DNA of 64,000 nt from Calliopsis andreniformis (lineage: Eukaryota; Arthropoda; Insecta; Hymenoptera; Andrenidae): positions 783,664 through 847,663 of the forward strand of contig NW_027480600.1 of NCBI RefSeq assembly GCF_051401765.1. Direction: 5' to 3'. The notes beneath the pieces are model-generated. The model ran no database searches. It was not told the DNA's origin and was given only the letters and a program-made list of their open reading frames with translations. Within the stretch, counting starts at the first letter, position 1, and every line of letters starts with the position of its first letter. This document shows positions 1 to 11,617 of the stretch, piece after piece. The translations under genes and the position numbers were made by a program.

Positions 1-2520
1 CTCAATCTTCTATCCTCAGCCCTCAATCCTCAATCCTCAATCCTCAATCCTCAGTCCTCAGTCCTCAATCCTCAATTCTCAAACCACAATCCTCAACCGT
101 CAGTCCTCGTCCTCAATTCTCAATCCTCAATCCTCAATCCTCAATCCCCAATCCTCATTCTTCAAACCTCAATCCTCAACCCTCAGTCCGCATCCTCAAT
201 TCTCAATCCTCAATCCTCAATCCTCAATATTCAAAACTCAATATTCAATCTCCAAACCTAGATCCCCAATTCCCAATCCTCAATCTTCAATCCTCAATCC
301 TCAATCCTCAATTCTCAATCCTCAATCCTCAATCCTCAGACCTCAAACATCAATATTCAACACTCGGACCTGTTCCTCAATCCACAACCCTCAATCCTCG
401 ATCCTCAATCTTCAATCATCAATACTCAATCTTCAGTCCTCAATCCTCAACCGTCAATCCTCAATCCTCAATCCTCTATCTTTAATCCTAAATCCTCATT
501 CCTCAATCCTCAATCCTATACCTTCAACCCTCAATACTCAATCTTCAATCCTCAATCCTCAATCCTCAATCCTCAATCCTCAATCCTCAATCTTCAGTCC
601 TCAATACTCAATCTTCAATCCTCAATCCTCAATCCTCAATCCTCAATCCTCATTCTTCAATCCTCAACACCGAATCCTCAATCATCTATCCTCAATCCTC
701 AATCCTCAATCCTCAATCCTCAATCCTTAATCCTCAGTCCTCAAACCTCAATCCTTATTCCTCAATACTGAATCCTCAATCTTCAGCCCTCAGTCTCAAC
801 AATCAGTTGTTAATCCTCAATCCTCAGTCGAATATCCTCAATTCACAGGTTTCGATGCTCAATACTCAACCTGCAATCTTAAAATCTCTATCTACAAACA
901 TCAATTCTCATCACTCAACCCTCAACACTCAGTCCCCAATCCTCAAACTTCAATCCTCAATCCTCAATCCTCAATCCACAATCCTCAATCTTCAATCCTC
1001 AATACTCAATCTTCAATCCTCGGTCCTCAATCCTCAATCGTCAATCTCCAATCCTGAATACTCAATCTTCAATCCTCAATCCTCAATCCTCAATCCTAAA
1101 TCCTCAATCCTCAATCCTCAATCCTCAATCTTCAGTCATCAATCCTCAATCTTCAATACTCAATCGTCAATCCTCAGTCCTCAATCCTCAACCCCCAATC
1201 CTCGTTCCTCAAACCTCAATCCTCAACCCTCAGTCCTCATCCTCAATTCTCAATTCTCAATCCTAAATCCTCAATCCTCAATCTTCAATCCTGAATAATC
1301 AATCTGCAATCCTAGATCCTCAATCCCCAATCCTCAATCCTTAATACTCAATCTTCAATCCTCAATCCCCAGTCCTCAAAATTCAATCCTCAATGCTCAA
1401 TCCTCAATCCTCAGTCCTCAGTCCTCAATCGTCAATCCTCAATATTCAACACACAACCCTCAACCTTCAATCCTCAATACTCAACCATCAATCCTCAATT
1501 ATCAATACTCAATAGAATATCCTGGATTCTCAGTTTTCAATACTCAATCCTGAATCTTCAATCTTCAACCCTCCATCCACAAACATCAATTCTCATCACT
1601 CAACCCTCAACACTCAGTCCTCAATCTTCAATCCTCAGTCATCAATCCTCAATCTTCAATACTCAATCCTCAATGTTCAATCTTCAAGTCTACATCCACA
1701 AACATCTATTCTCATCACTCAACCCTCAACCCTCAGTCCTCGTCCTCCATCCTCAATCCTCAATCCTCAATCCTCAATCTTCAATCCTCAACACTCAACC
1801 CTCAATCCTCAGTCTTCAAACCTCAATTCCGAATCCTCAATCCTGAATCCTCAATCTCCATCCCTCAGTCCGCAACAATATATTGTCAATCCTCAATCCT
1901 CAATAGAATATCCTCAATTCACAGTTTTCAAGACTCAATCCGCAATCTTCAATTTTCAAATCTCAATCCACAAACATCAATGCTCATCACTCAACCCTCA
2001 ACACTCAGTCCTCAATCTTCAATCCTCACTCCTCAATCCTCAGTCCTCAATCCTCAATCCTCAATATTCAAACCTCAATCCTCAACCGTCAGTCCTCGTC
2101 CTCAATCCTCAACCCTCAATCCTCAGTCCTCAATCTTCAATCATCAATACTCAATTTTCAATCCTCAATCCTCAATCCTCAATCCCCAATCCTCAATCCT
2201 AAATATTCAATACACAACCCTCAACCATCAATCCTCAATACTCAGTCATCAATCCTCAATTGTCAATACTCAATAGAATATCCTGAATTCTCAGTTTTCA
2301 ATACTCAATCCTCAATCTTCAATCTTCAAGTCTCCATCCACAAACATCAATTCTCATCACTCAACCCTCAACACTCAGTCCTCAATCGTCAATCCTCAAT
2401 CCTCAATCCTAAATCTTCAATCCTCAATACTCAATCTTCAATCCTCAATCCTCAATCCTCAATCCTCAATCCTCAATCCTCACTCATCAATCCTCAATCC
2501 TCAATCCTCAATCCTCAATC
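1..2520 (+). repeat. 2.5-kb duplicated block, copy 1
   Basis: This block matches 3937-6456 at a constant offset of 3936 bp with no net insertion or deletion, and the match stops abruptly after 2520/6456. The copies differ by scattered substitutions: near 84 (ACCACAAT against ACCTCAAT), near 449 (ACCGTCAAT against ACCCTCAAT), near 1941 (CCGCAAT against CCCCAAT). The block contains two A modules (797-935 and 1873-2011) and two B modules (1511-1620 and 2272-2381). Its left edge is cut by the window, so the true duplication may be longer. It includes an unusually G/T-rich patch at about 365-375 (GGACCTGTTCC), also present in copy 2. Confidence 0.93.
2272..2381 (+). repeat. 110-bp module, subfamily B (representative; 27 full copies)
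   Basis: Starts AATAGAATATCCTGAATTCT, usually containing GAATTC where subfamily A has CAATTC, and ends CACTCAGTCC or a variant. Full copies start at 1511, 2272, 5447, 6208, 6706, 6980, 7566, 7846, 9142, 12189, 15069, 21875, 26114, 27261, 31916, 33006, 39026, 40610, 42794, 45175, 48894, 51305, 51822, 53513, 55931, 56421 and 63143. Each is 110 bp by my count. Those from 39,026 of the CATGGTTC type read GAATCC instead of GAATTC. Shortened copies keeping only the left 40 bp or so lie near 15737, 20170, 24274, 28758, 29108, 29455, 30380, 30850, 32748, 34121, 34855, 38404, 39988, 42172, 44553, 60745 and 62521. Confidence 0.92.
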
Positions 2521-3936
2521 GTCAATCCTCAATCCCCAATCCTCAACCTTCAATCCTCAATCCTCAATCCTCAATCCTCAACCTTCAATCCTCAATACTC
2601 AATCTTCAATCTTCAATCCTCAATCCTCAATCCTCAATCCTCAATCCTCAATCTTCAATCCTTAATACTCAATCTTGAATCCTCAATCCTCAATCCTCAA
2701 TCTTTAATCCTCAATCATCAATCCTCTGTCCTCAATGTTCAATCCGCAATACCCAATCCTCAATCGTCAATCCTCAATCCCCAATCCTCAATCTTCAATC
2801 CTCAATCCTCAATCCTCAACCCTCAACACTCAATCCTCAATCCTCGTTCTTCAATCCTCAATACCCAATCCTCAATCTTCAATCCTCAATCCTCAATCCT
2901 CAATCCTCAATTCTCAATCCTTAATCCTCATACCTCAATCCTCAATCCCCAATCCTCATCCTTCAAACCTCAATCCTCAACCCTCAGTACTCATCCTCAA
3001 TTCTCAATTCTCAATCCCCAATCCTCAATGCTCAATCTTCAATCATCAATACTCAATCTTCAATCCTCAATACTGAGTCTTCAATCCTCAATCCTCAATC
3101 CTCAATCTTCAATCCTCAGTCCCCAATCCTCAATCTTCAATCCTCTATCCTCAATCCTCAATCCTCAATCCTCAATCCACAGTCCTTAGGCCTCAAACCT
3201 CAACCCTCAACTCTCAGAACTCATCCTCAATCCTCAATCCTCAATCCTCAATCCTCAATCCTCAATCCTCAATCTTCAATCCTCAATCCTCAATCCTCAA
3301 TCCTCAATACTCACTCTTCAATCCTCAACGCCCAATCCTCAATCTTCAATCCTCAGTCCCCAATCCTCAATCTTCAATCCTCTATCCTCAATCCTCAATC
3401 CTCAATCCTCAATCCACAGTCCTTAGGCCTCAAACCTCAACCCTCAACTCTCAGAACTCATCCTCAATCCTCAATCCTCAATCCTCAATCCTCAATCCTC
3501 AATCCTCAATCTTCAATCCTCAATCCTCAATCCTCAATCCTCAATACTCATTCTTCAATCCTCAACGCCCAATCCTCAATCTTCAATCCTCAATCCTCAA
3601 TCCTCAATTCTCAATCCTCAATCCTCAGTCCTCAGTCCTCAAACCTCAATCCTCAACCCTCAGGCCTCATCCTCAATCCTCAAACCTCAACCCTCTAACC
3701 TCAAACTTCAATCCTCAATCTTCAATTCTCAATCCTCAATCCTCGATTCTCAATCCTCAATCGTCATTCCTCAGACCACAAACATCGATATTCAACCCTC
3801 GGTACTCGTCCTCAATCCACAATCCTCAATCCTCAATCCTCAACCTTCAATCATCAATATTCAATTTTCAATCATCAATCCTCACTCCTCAATACACAAT
3901 CCTCAATCCTGAATGTTCAGTACTCAATACCCAATC
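2521..3936 (+). repeat. Spacer between the 2.5-kb copies, heptamer satellite
   Basis: This 1.4-kb stretch is present once between the two 2.5-kb copies. It is ordinary diverged heptamer sequence with no A or B module. It contains a local 237-bp tandem duplication (3094-3588) and a region near 3780-3815 that resembles a diverged form of the patch near 350-380. Confidence 0.85.
3094..3588 (+). repeat. 237-bp tandem duplication
   Basis: A landmark containing CCTTAGGCCTC recurs 237 bp apart (3184 and 3421), with matching flanks on both sides. The first unit is about 3094-3330 and the second about 3331-3567, followed by a short partial third copy. The units differ at few positions, for example CTCACTCTTC against CTCATTCTTC. 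The period is not a multiple of seven because each unit contains register-shifting units. Confidence 0.9.
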
Positions 3937-6456
3937 CTCAATCTTCTATCCTCAGCCCTCAATCCTCAATCCTCAATCCTCAATCCTCAGTCCTCAGTCC
4001 TCAATCCTCAATTCTCAAACCTCAATCCTCAACCGTCAGTCCTCGTCCTCAATCCTCAATCCTCAATCCTCAATCCTCAATCCCCAATCCTCATTCTTCA
4101 AACCTCAATCCTCAACCCTCAGTCCGCATCCTCAATTCTCAATCCTCAATCCTCAATCCTCAATATTCAAAACTCAATATTCAATCTCCAAACCTAGATC
4201 CCCAATTCCCAATCCTCAATCTTCAATCCTCAATCCTCAATCCTCAATTCTCAATCCTCAATCCTCAATCCTCAGACCTCAAACATCAATATTCAACACT
4301 CGGACCTGTTCCTCAATCCACAACCCTCAATCCTCGATCCTCAATCTTCAATCATCAATACTCAATCTTCAGTCCTCAATCCTCAACCCTCAATCCCCAA
4401 TCCTCAATCCTCTATCTTTAATCCTAAATCCTCAATCCTCAATCCTCAATCCTATACCTTCAACCCTCAATACTCAATCTTCAATCCTCAATCCTCAATC
4501 CTCAATCCTCAATCCTCAATCCTCAATCTTCAGTCCTCAATACTCAATCTTCAATCCTCAATCCTCAATCCTCAATCCTCAATCCTCATTCTTCAATCCT
4601 CAACACCGAATCCTCAATCATCTATCCTCAATCCTCAATCCTCAATCCTCAATCCTCAATCCTTAATCCTCAGTCCTCAAACCTCAATCCTTATTCCTCA
4701 ATACTGAATCCTCAATCTTCAGCCCTCAGTCTCAACAATCAGTTGTTAATCCTCAATCCTCAGTCGAATATCCTCAATTCACAGGTTTCGATGCTCAATA
4801 CTCAACCTGCAATCTTAAAATCTCTATCTACAAACATCAATTCTCATCACTCAACCCTCAACACTCAGTCCCCAATCCTCAAACTTCAATCCTCAATCCT
4901 CAATCCTCAATCCACAATCCTCAATCTTCAATCCTCAATACTCAATCTTCAATCCTCGGTCCTCAATCCTCAATCGTCAATCTCCAATCCTGAATACTCA
5001 ATCTTCAATCCTCAATCCTCAATCCTCAATCCTAAATCCTCAATCCTCAATCCTCAATCCTCAATCTTCAGTCATCAATCCTCAATCTTCAATACTCAAT
5101 CGTCAATCCTCAGTCCTCAATCCTCAACCCCCAATCCTCGTTCCTCAAACCTCAATCCTCAACCCTCAGTCCTCATCCTCAATTCTCAATTCTCAATCCT
5201 AAATCCTCAATCCTCAATCTTCAATCCTGAATAATCAATCTGCAATCCTAGATCCTCAATCCCCAATCCTCAATCCTTAATACTCAATCTTCAATCCTCA
5301 ATCCCCAGTCCTCAAAATTCAATCCTCAATGCTCAATCCTCAATCCTCAGTCCTCAGTCCTCAATCCTCAATCCTCAATATTCAACACACAACCCTCAAC
5401 CTTCAATCCTCAATACTCAACCATCAATCCTCAATTATCAATACTCAATAGAATATCCTGGATTCTCAGTTTTCAATACTCAATCCTGAATCTTCAATCT
5501 TGAACCCTCCATCCACAAACATCAATTCTCATCACTCAACCCTCAACACTCAGTCCTCAATCTTCAATCCTCAGTCATCAATCCTCAATCTTCAATACTC
5601 AATCCTCAATGTTCAATCTTCAAGTCTACATCCACAAACATCTATTCTCATCACTCAACCCTCAACCCTCAGTCCTCGTCCTCCATCCTCAATCCTCAAT
5701 CCTCAATCCTCAATCTTCAATCCTCAACACTCAACCCTCAATCCTCAGTCTTCAAACCTCAATTCCGAATCCTCAATCCTGAATCCTCAATCTCCATCCC
5801 TCAGTCCGCAACAATATATTGTCAATCCTCAATCCTCAATAGAATATCCTCAATTCACAGTTTTCAAGACTCAATCCCCAATCTTCAATTTTCAAATCTC
5901 AATCCACAAACATCAATGCTCATCACTCAACCCTCAACACTCAGTCCTCAATCTTCAATCCTCACTCCTCAATCCTCAGTCCTCAATCCTCAATCCTCAA
6001 TATTCAAACCTCAATCCTCAACCGTCAGTCCTCGTCCTCAATCCTCAACCCTCAATCCTCAGTCCTCAATCTTCAATCATCAATACTCAATTTTCAATCC
6101 TCAATCCTCAATCCTCAATCCCCAATCCTCAATCCTAAATATTCAATACACAACCCTCAACCATCAATCCTCAATACTCAGTCATCAATCCTCAATTGTC
6201 AATACTCAATAGAATATCCTGAATTCTCAGTTTTCAATACTCAATCCTCAATCTTCAATCTTCAAGTCTCCATCCACAAACATCAATTCTCATCACTCAA
6301 CCCTCAACACTCAGTCCTCAATCGTCAATCCTCAATCCTCAATCCTAAATCTTCAATCCTCAATACTCAATCTTCAATCCTCAATCCTCAATCCTCAATC
6401 CTCAATCCTCAATCCTCACTCATCAATCCTCAATCCTCAATCCTCAATCCTCAATC
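3937..6456 (+). repeat. 2.5-kb duplicated block, copy 2
   Basis: This is the second copy of 1-2520. It carries A modules at 4733-4871 and 5809-5947 and B modules at 5447-5556 and 6208-6317, at the positions predicted by the 3936-bp offset. After 6456 the sequence leaves the copy-1 sequence and enters unrelated heptamer sequence. The similarity suggests a recent unequal exchange. Confidence 0.93.
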
Positions 6457-8640
6457 TGCAATCCTCAATGCTCATTCCTCAATCCTCAATCGTCAATCCT
6501 CAAACCCCAATCCTCTATCATCAATACTCAATCCTCAATCCTCAATCCTCAATCCTCAATCCGCAATCCTCAATCTTCGATCCTCAATACTCAATCTTCT
6601 ATCCTCAATCCTCAATCCTGAAATCCTCAACCCTCAATATTCAGCACACAACCCTCAGCTTTCAATCCTCAATACTCAACCGTGAATCCTCAATTCTCAA
6701 TACTCAATAGAATATCCTGAATTCTCAGTTTTCAATACTCAATCCTCAACCTTCAATCTTCAAGTCTCCATCCACAAACATCAATTCTCATCACTCAACC
6801 CTCAACACTCTGACCTCAATCTTCAATCCTCAATCCTCAATACTCAATCCTCAGTCCACAGTCCTCAATCTTCAATACTCAATCCTCAATCCTAAAATCC
6901 TCAAACCTCAATGTTCAACACACAACCCTCAACCATTAATCCTCAATACTCAACCATCAATGCTCAACCCTCAATACTCAATAGATCATGCTGAATTCTC
7001 AGTTTTCAATACTCAATCCTCAATCTTCAATCTTCAAGTCTCCATCCAGAAACATCTATTCTCATCACTCAACCCTCAACACTCAGTCCTCAATCATCAA
7101 TCCTCAATCCGCAATACTCGATCTTCAATCCTCAATACTCAATCTTCAATCCTCAATCCTCAATCCTCAATTCTCAATCCTCAATCCTCAGTCATCGATC
7201 CCCAATCTTCAATACTCAACCCTCAATGTTCAATCTTCAAGTCTCCATCCACAAACATCTATTCTCATCACTCAAACCTCAACCCTCAGTCCTCGACCTC
7301 CATCCTCAATCCTCAATCCTCAATCCTCAATCTTCAGTCCTCAATCCTCAATCCTCAAACCTCGACCCTCAACCGTCAGTCCTCGTCATCAATCTTCAAC
7401 CCTCAATCCTCAGTCCTCAATCTTCAATCATCAATACTCAATCTTCAATCCTCAATCATCAATACTCAATCCTCAATCTTCAATCCTCAATATTCAACAC
7501 ACAACCCTTAACCATCAATTCTCAATACTCAACCATCAATCCTCAATTCTCAATACTCAATACTCAATAGAATATCCTGAATTCTAATGGTTCAATACTC
7601 AATCCACAATATTCAATAATCAAATCTCAATCCTCAAACCTCAATCATCAGAACTCAATCCTCAACACTCAGTCCTCTCTCTTCAATCCTCCATCCTCAA
7701 TCCTCAATCCTCAAGAGTCAATCCTCCATCCTCACTCCTCAAACCTCAATTCTCAGTCCTCAAACCTCAATCCCGAATCCTCAACGCTCAACCCTCAACC
7801 ATCAATCCTCAATACTCAACCATCAATGCTCAATTCTCAATACTCAACAGAAAATCCTGAATTCTCAGTTTTCAATACTCAATCCCCAATATTCAATCTT
7901 CAAAGCTCAATCCACAAACATCAATTCTCATCACTCAACCCTCAACACTCAGTCCTCAGTCTTCAATCCTCAATCCTCAATCGGGAATCCTAAATCCCCA
8001 ATCCTCTATCATCAATCCTCAATCCTCAATCTTCAATCCTCAATACTCAACCTTCAATCCTCAATCCTCAATCCTCAATCCTCAATCCTCAATCCGCAAT
8101 ACTCAATCGTCAGTCTTCAATCCTCAACACTCAATCTTCAATCCTCAATCCTCAATCTTCAATCCTCAATACTCAACCTTCAATCCTCAATCCTCAATCA
8201 TCAATCCTCAATCCTCAATCCTCAATACTCAATCGTCAGTCTTCAATCCTCAACACTCAATCTTCAATCCTCAATCCCCAATACTCAATCCCCAATCCTC
8301 ATTCTTCAATCCTCAATACCCAATCCTCAATCTTCAATCCTCAGTCCTCAATCCTCAATTCTCAATCCTCAATCCTCAGTCCTCAGTCCTCAAACTTCAA
8401 TCCTCAACCCTCAGCCCTCATCCCCAATCCTCAATCCTCAATCCTCAATCCTCAATCATCAACCTTCTATCTTGAATCCTCAGTACTCAATCTTCAATCC
8501 TCAATCCTCAGTCCTCAAACCTCAATACTCAATCCTCAATCCTTAATCCTCAATCTTCAATCCTCAATACTCAATCTTCAATCTTCAATCTTCAATCCTC
8601 AATCCGCAATCCTCAATCCTCAATCCGCAATCCTCAATCT
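6457..8640 (+). repeat. Diverged heptamer zone with four B modules
   Basis: No kilobase-scale duplicate partner was found for this stretch. It holds four 110-bp B modules close together (6706-6815, 6980-7089, 7566-7675, 7846-7955) and a partial module (only the right half) near 7226-7290. The module at 7566 is strongly diverged in its middle but keeps the 110-bp length. The region 8100-8290 repeats a short block around TCAATCGTCAGTCTTCAATC. No gene is seen. Confidence 0.85.
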
Positions 8641-11345
8641 TCAATCCTCAATCCCCAGTCCTCAATCTTAAATCCTCAATGCTCAATCCCCAATCCTCAA
8701 TCCTCAGTCCTCGATCCTCAACCCTCAATCCGCAATCATCAATCTTCAATCCTCAATACTCAATCTTCAATCCTGAATCCTCAATCCTGAAATCCTCAAT
8801 CCTCAATATTCAACACACAACCCTCAACCTTCAATCCTCAATACTCAACCATCAATCCTCAATCCTCAATACTCAATCATCAGTCTTCAATCCTCAACAC
8901 TCAATCTTCAATCCTCAATCCTCAATCTTCAATCCTCAATACTCAATCTTCAATCCTCAACCCTCAATCCTCAATACTCAATCCTCAATCCTCAATCCTC
9001 AATCCTCAATCCTCAATCTTCAATCCTCAATACTCAATCTTCAATCCTCAATCCTAAAATCCTCAATCCTCAATATTCAACACACAACCCTCAACCACCA
9101 ATCCTCAATACCCAACCATCATTGCTCAATTCTCAATACTCAATAGAATATCCTGAATTCTCAGTTTTCAATACCCAATACTCAATCTTCAATATTCAAG
9201 TCTCCATCCACAAACATCCATTCTCATCACTCAACCCTCAACACTCAGTCCTCAATCTTCAATCCTCAATCCACTATCCACAATCTTCAATCCTCAATAC
9301 TCAATCTTCAATCCTCAATTGCCAATTCTCAATCCTCAATCCTCAATCCTCAGGCATCAATCCTCAATCTTCAATACTCAATCCTCAATCCTCAATCCTC
9401 ATTCCTCAAACCGCAATCCTCAACCCTCAGTCCTCATCCTCCATCCACAATCCTCAACCCCCAAACCTCAATCTTCAATACTCAATCCTCAATCCTCAAA
9501 CCTCGATCCTCAGTCATGAATACTCCATCTTCAATACTCAATCCATAATCCTCAATCCTCAACCCTCAATCCTCAATCCTCAATCCTCATTCCTCAAACC
9601 TCAATCCTCAACCCTCAGTCCTCATTCTTAATTCTCAATTCTCAATCCTCAATCCTCAATTCTCAATCTTCAATCCTCAATAATCAATCTCCAGTCCTAG
9701 ATCCTCAATCCCCAATCCTCAGTCCTGAATCCTCAATCTTCAATCCTCAATCACCAGTCCACAATCCAAAATCCTCAATCCTCAATCCTCAATCCTCAAT
9801 CCTCAATATTCAACACACAACCCTCAAACTTCAATCCTCAATACTCAACAATCAATCCACAATTCTCAATACTCAATCGTCAGCCTTCAATCCTCAACAC
9901 TCAATCTTCAATCCTCAATCCTCAATCCTCAATCTTCAATCCTCAATCCTCAACACTCAATCTTCAATCCTCAATCCCCAATCCTCAATCCTCGATCCTC
10001 ATTCTTCAATCCTCAACACCCAATCCTCAATCTTCGATCCTCAATCCTCAATCCTCAATTCTCAATCCTCAATCCGCAGTCGTCAGACCTCAAACATCAA
10101 TCCTCAACCGTCAGCCTTCATCCTCAATCCTCAATCCTCAATCCTCAATCCTCAATCCTCAATCCTCAATTTTCAATCCTCAATCCTCAGCCCTCAGTCC
10201 TCATCCTGAGCTCTCACTTCTCAATCCTCAATCCTCAATCCTCAATCTTCAATCCTCAATAATCAATCTCCAATCCTAGATCCCCAATCCCCAATCCACA
10301 ATCGTTAATCCTCAATCTTCAATCCTCAATCCCCAGTCCTCAACCTTAAATCCTCAATGCTCAATCCCCAATCCTCAATCCTCAGTCCTCAATCCTCAAC
10401 CCTCAATCCGCAATCATCAATCTTCAATCCTCAATACTCAATCTTCAATCCTAAATCCTCAATCCTGAAATCCTCAATCCTCAATATTCAACACACAACC
10501 CTCAACCTTCAATCCTCAATACTCAACCATCAATCCTCAATCCTCAATACTCAATCATCAGTCTTCAATCCTCAACACTCAATCTTCAATCCTCAATCCT
10601 CAACCTTCAATCCTCAATACTCAATCTTCAGTCCTCAATCCTCAATCCTCAATACTCAATCCTCAACTCTCAGCCCTCATCCTCCATCCTCAATCCTCAA
10701 TCCTCAAACCTCAATCTTCAATCCTCAATACTCAATCTTCTATTCTAAATTCTCAATTCTCAATCCTCAATCCCCAAACCTCAATCTTCAATCCTCAATC
10801 CTCAATCCTCAATCCTCAATCCTCAATCCTCAATCATCAATACTCAATCTTCAATCCTCAATCCTCAATCCTCAATCCTCAATCCTCAATCATCAGTCAT
10901 GAATACTCAATCTTCATAACTCAATCCTGAATCCTCAATCCTCAATCCTCAGTCCTCAATCCTCAATCCTCATTCCTCAAACCTCAATCCTCAACCCTCA
11001 GTCCTCATCCTCAATTCTCAATTCTCAATCCTCAATCCTCAATCTTCAATCCTCAACCCTCAATCCTCAATCCACAATCCTCAATCCTCAATCATCAACC
11101 TTTAATACTCAATACTCAATCTTCAGTCCTCAATCCTCAATCCTCAATCGTCAATCCTCATTCTTCAATCATCAATACCCAATCCTCAATCGTCAATCCT
11201 CAATCCTACATCCTCAATTCTCAATCCTCAATCCTCAGTCCTCAGTCCTCAAACCTCAACCCTCAATCCCCAGCCGTCATCGACAATCCTCAATCATAAA
11301 TCCTCATTCATCAATCTTCAATCCTCAATACTCAGTCTTCAATCC
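8641..11345 (+). repeat. Composite higher-order unit, copy U1 (left part incomplete)
   Basis: This is the first copy of a composite unit of about 2.8 kb with three parts: an A-half, a B-half and a tail ending in CATTCATCAATCTTC-like sequence. The A-half here lacks the SacI-containing start found in other copies and begins at about 8641. The B-half starts at the GAGCTC at 10208. The unit aligns with 11,618-14,385 and 21,262-24,070. It contains one B module (9142-9251). A- and B-halves start alike, so the composite unit probably arose by duplication of an older unit of about 1.4-1.7 kb. Confidence 0.87.
10208..10213. repeat. GAGCTC landmark at the start of composite half-units
   Basis: GAGCTC is otherwise very unlikely in this G-poor array. 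It occurs at 10208, 11618, 13248, 14456, 17381, 21262 and 22934, always within CCTGAGCTC and at the start of an A-half or B-half of the composite unit. The spacings are 1410, 1630, 1208, 2925, 3881 and 1672 bp. A-halves are preceded by TCACCC and B-halves by TCATCC. Confidence 0.88.
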
Positions 11346-11617
11346 TCAATCCTCAATTCTCAATACTCAATCGTCAGTCTTCAATCCTCAACACTCAATC
11401 TTCAATCCTCAATCCTCAATCTTCAATCCTCAACACTCAATCTTCGATCCTCAATCTTCAATCCTCAATTCTCAATCCTCAATCCGCAGTCCTCAGACCT
11501 CAAACATCAATCCTCAACCGTCAGCCTTCATCCTCAATCCTCAATCCTCAATCCTCAATCCTCAATCCTCAATCCTCAATTTTCAATCCTCAATCATCAA
11601 CCCTCAGTCCTCACCCT
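11346..11617 (+). repeat. Junction segment before unit U2
   Basis: This short heptamer segment leads into the U2 start at 11,618. Its second half (about 11,460-11,617) matches the sequence before the GAGCTC landmarks at 17,381 and 21,262, so it is the left flank of a composite unit rather than independent sequence. Confidence 0.75.

Noticed and set aside
797..935. A-module start (CAACAATCAGTTG) as a functional inverted repeat
   Set aside because: The arms are only four bases and extensions do not pair, so this is likely chance.
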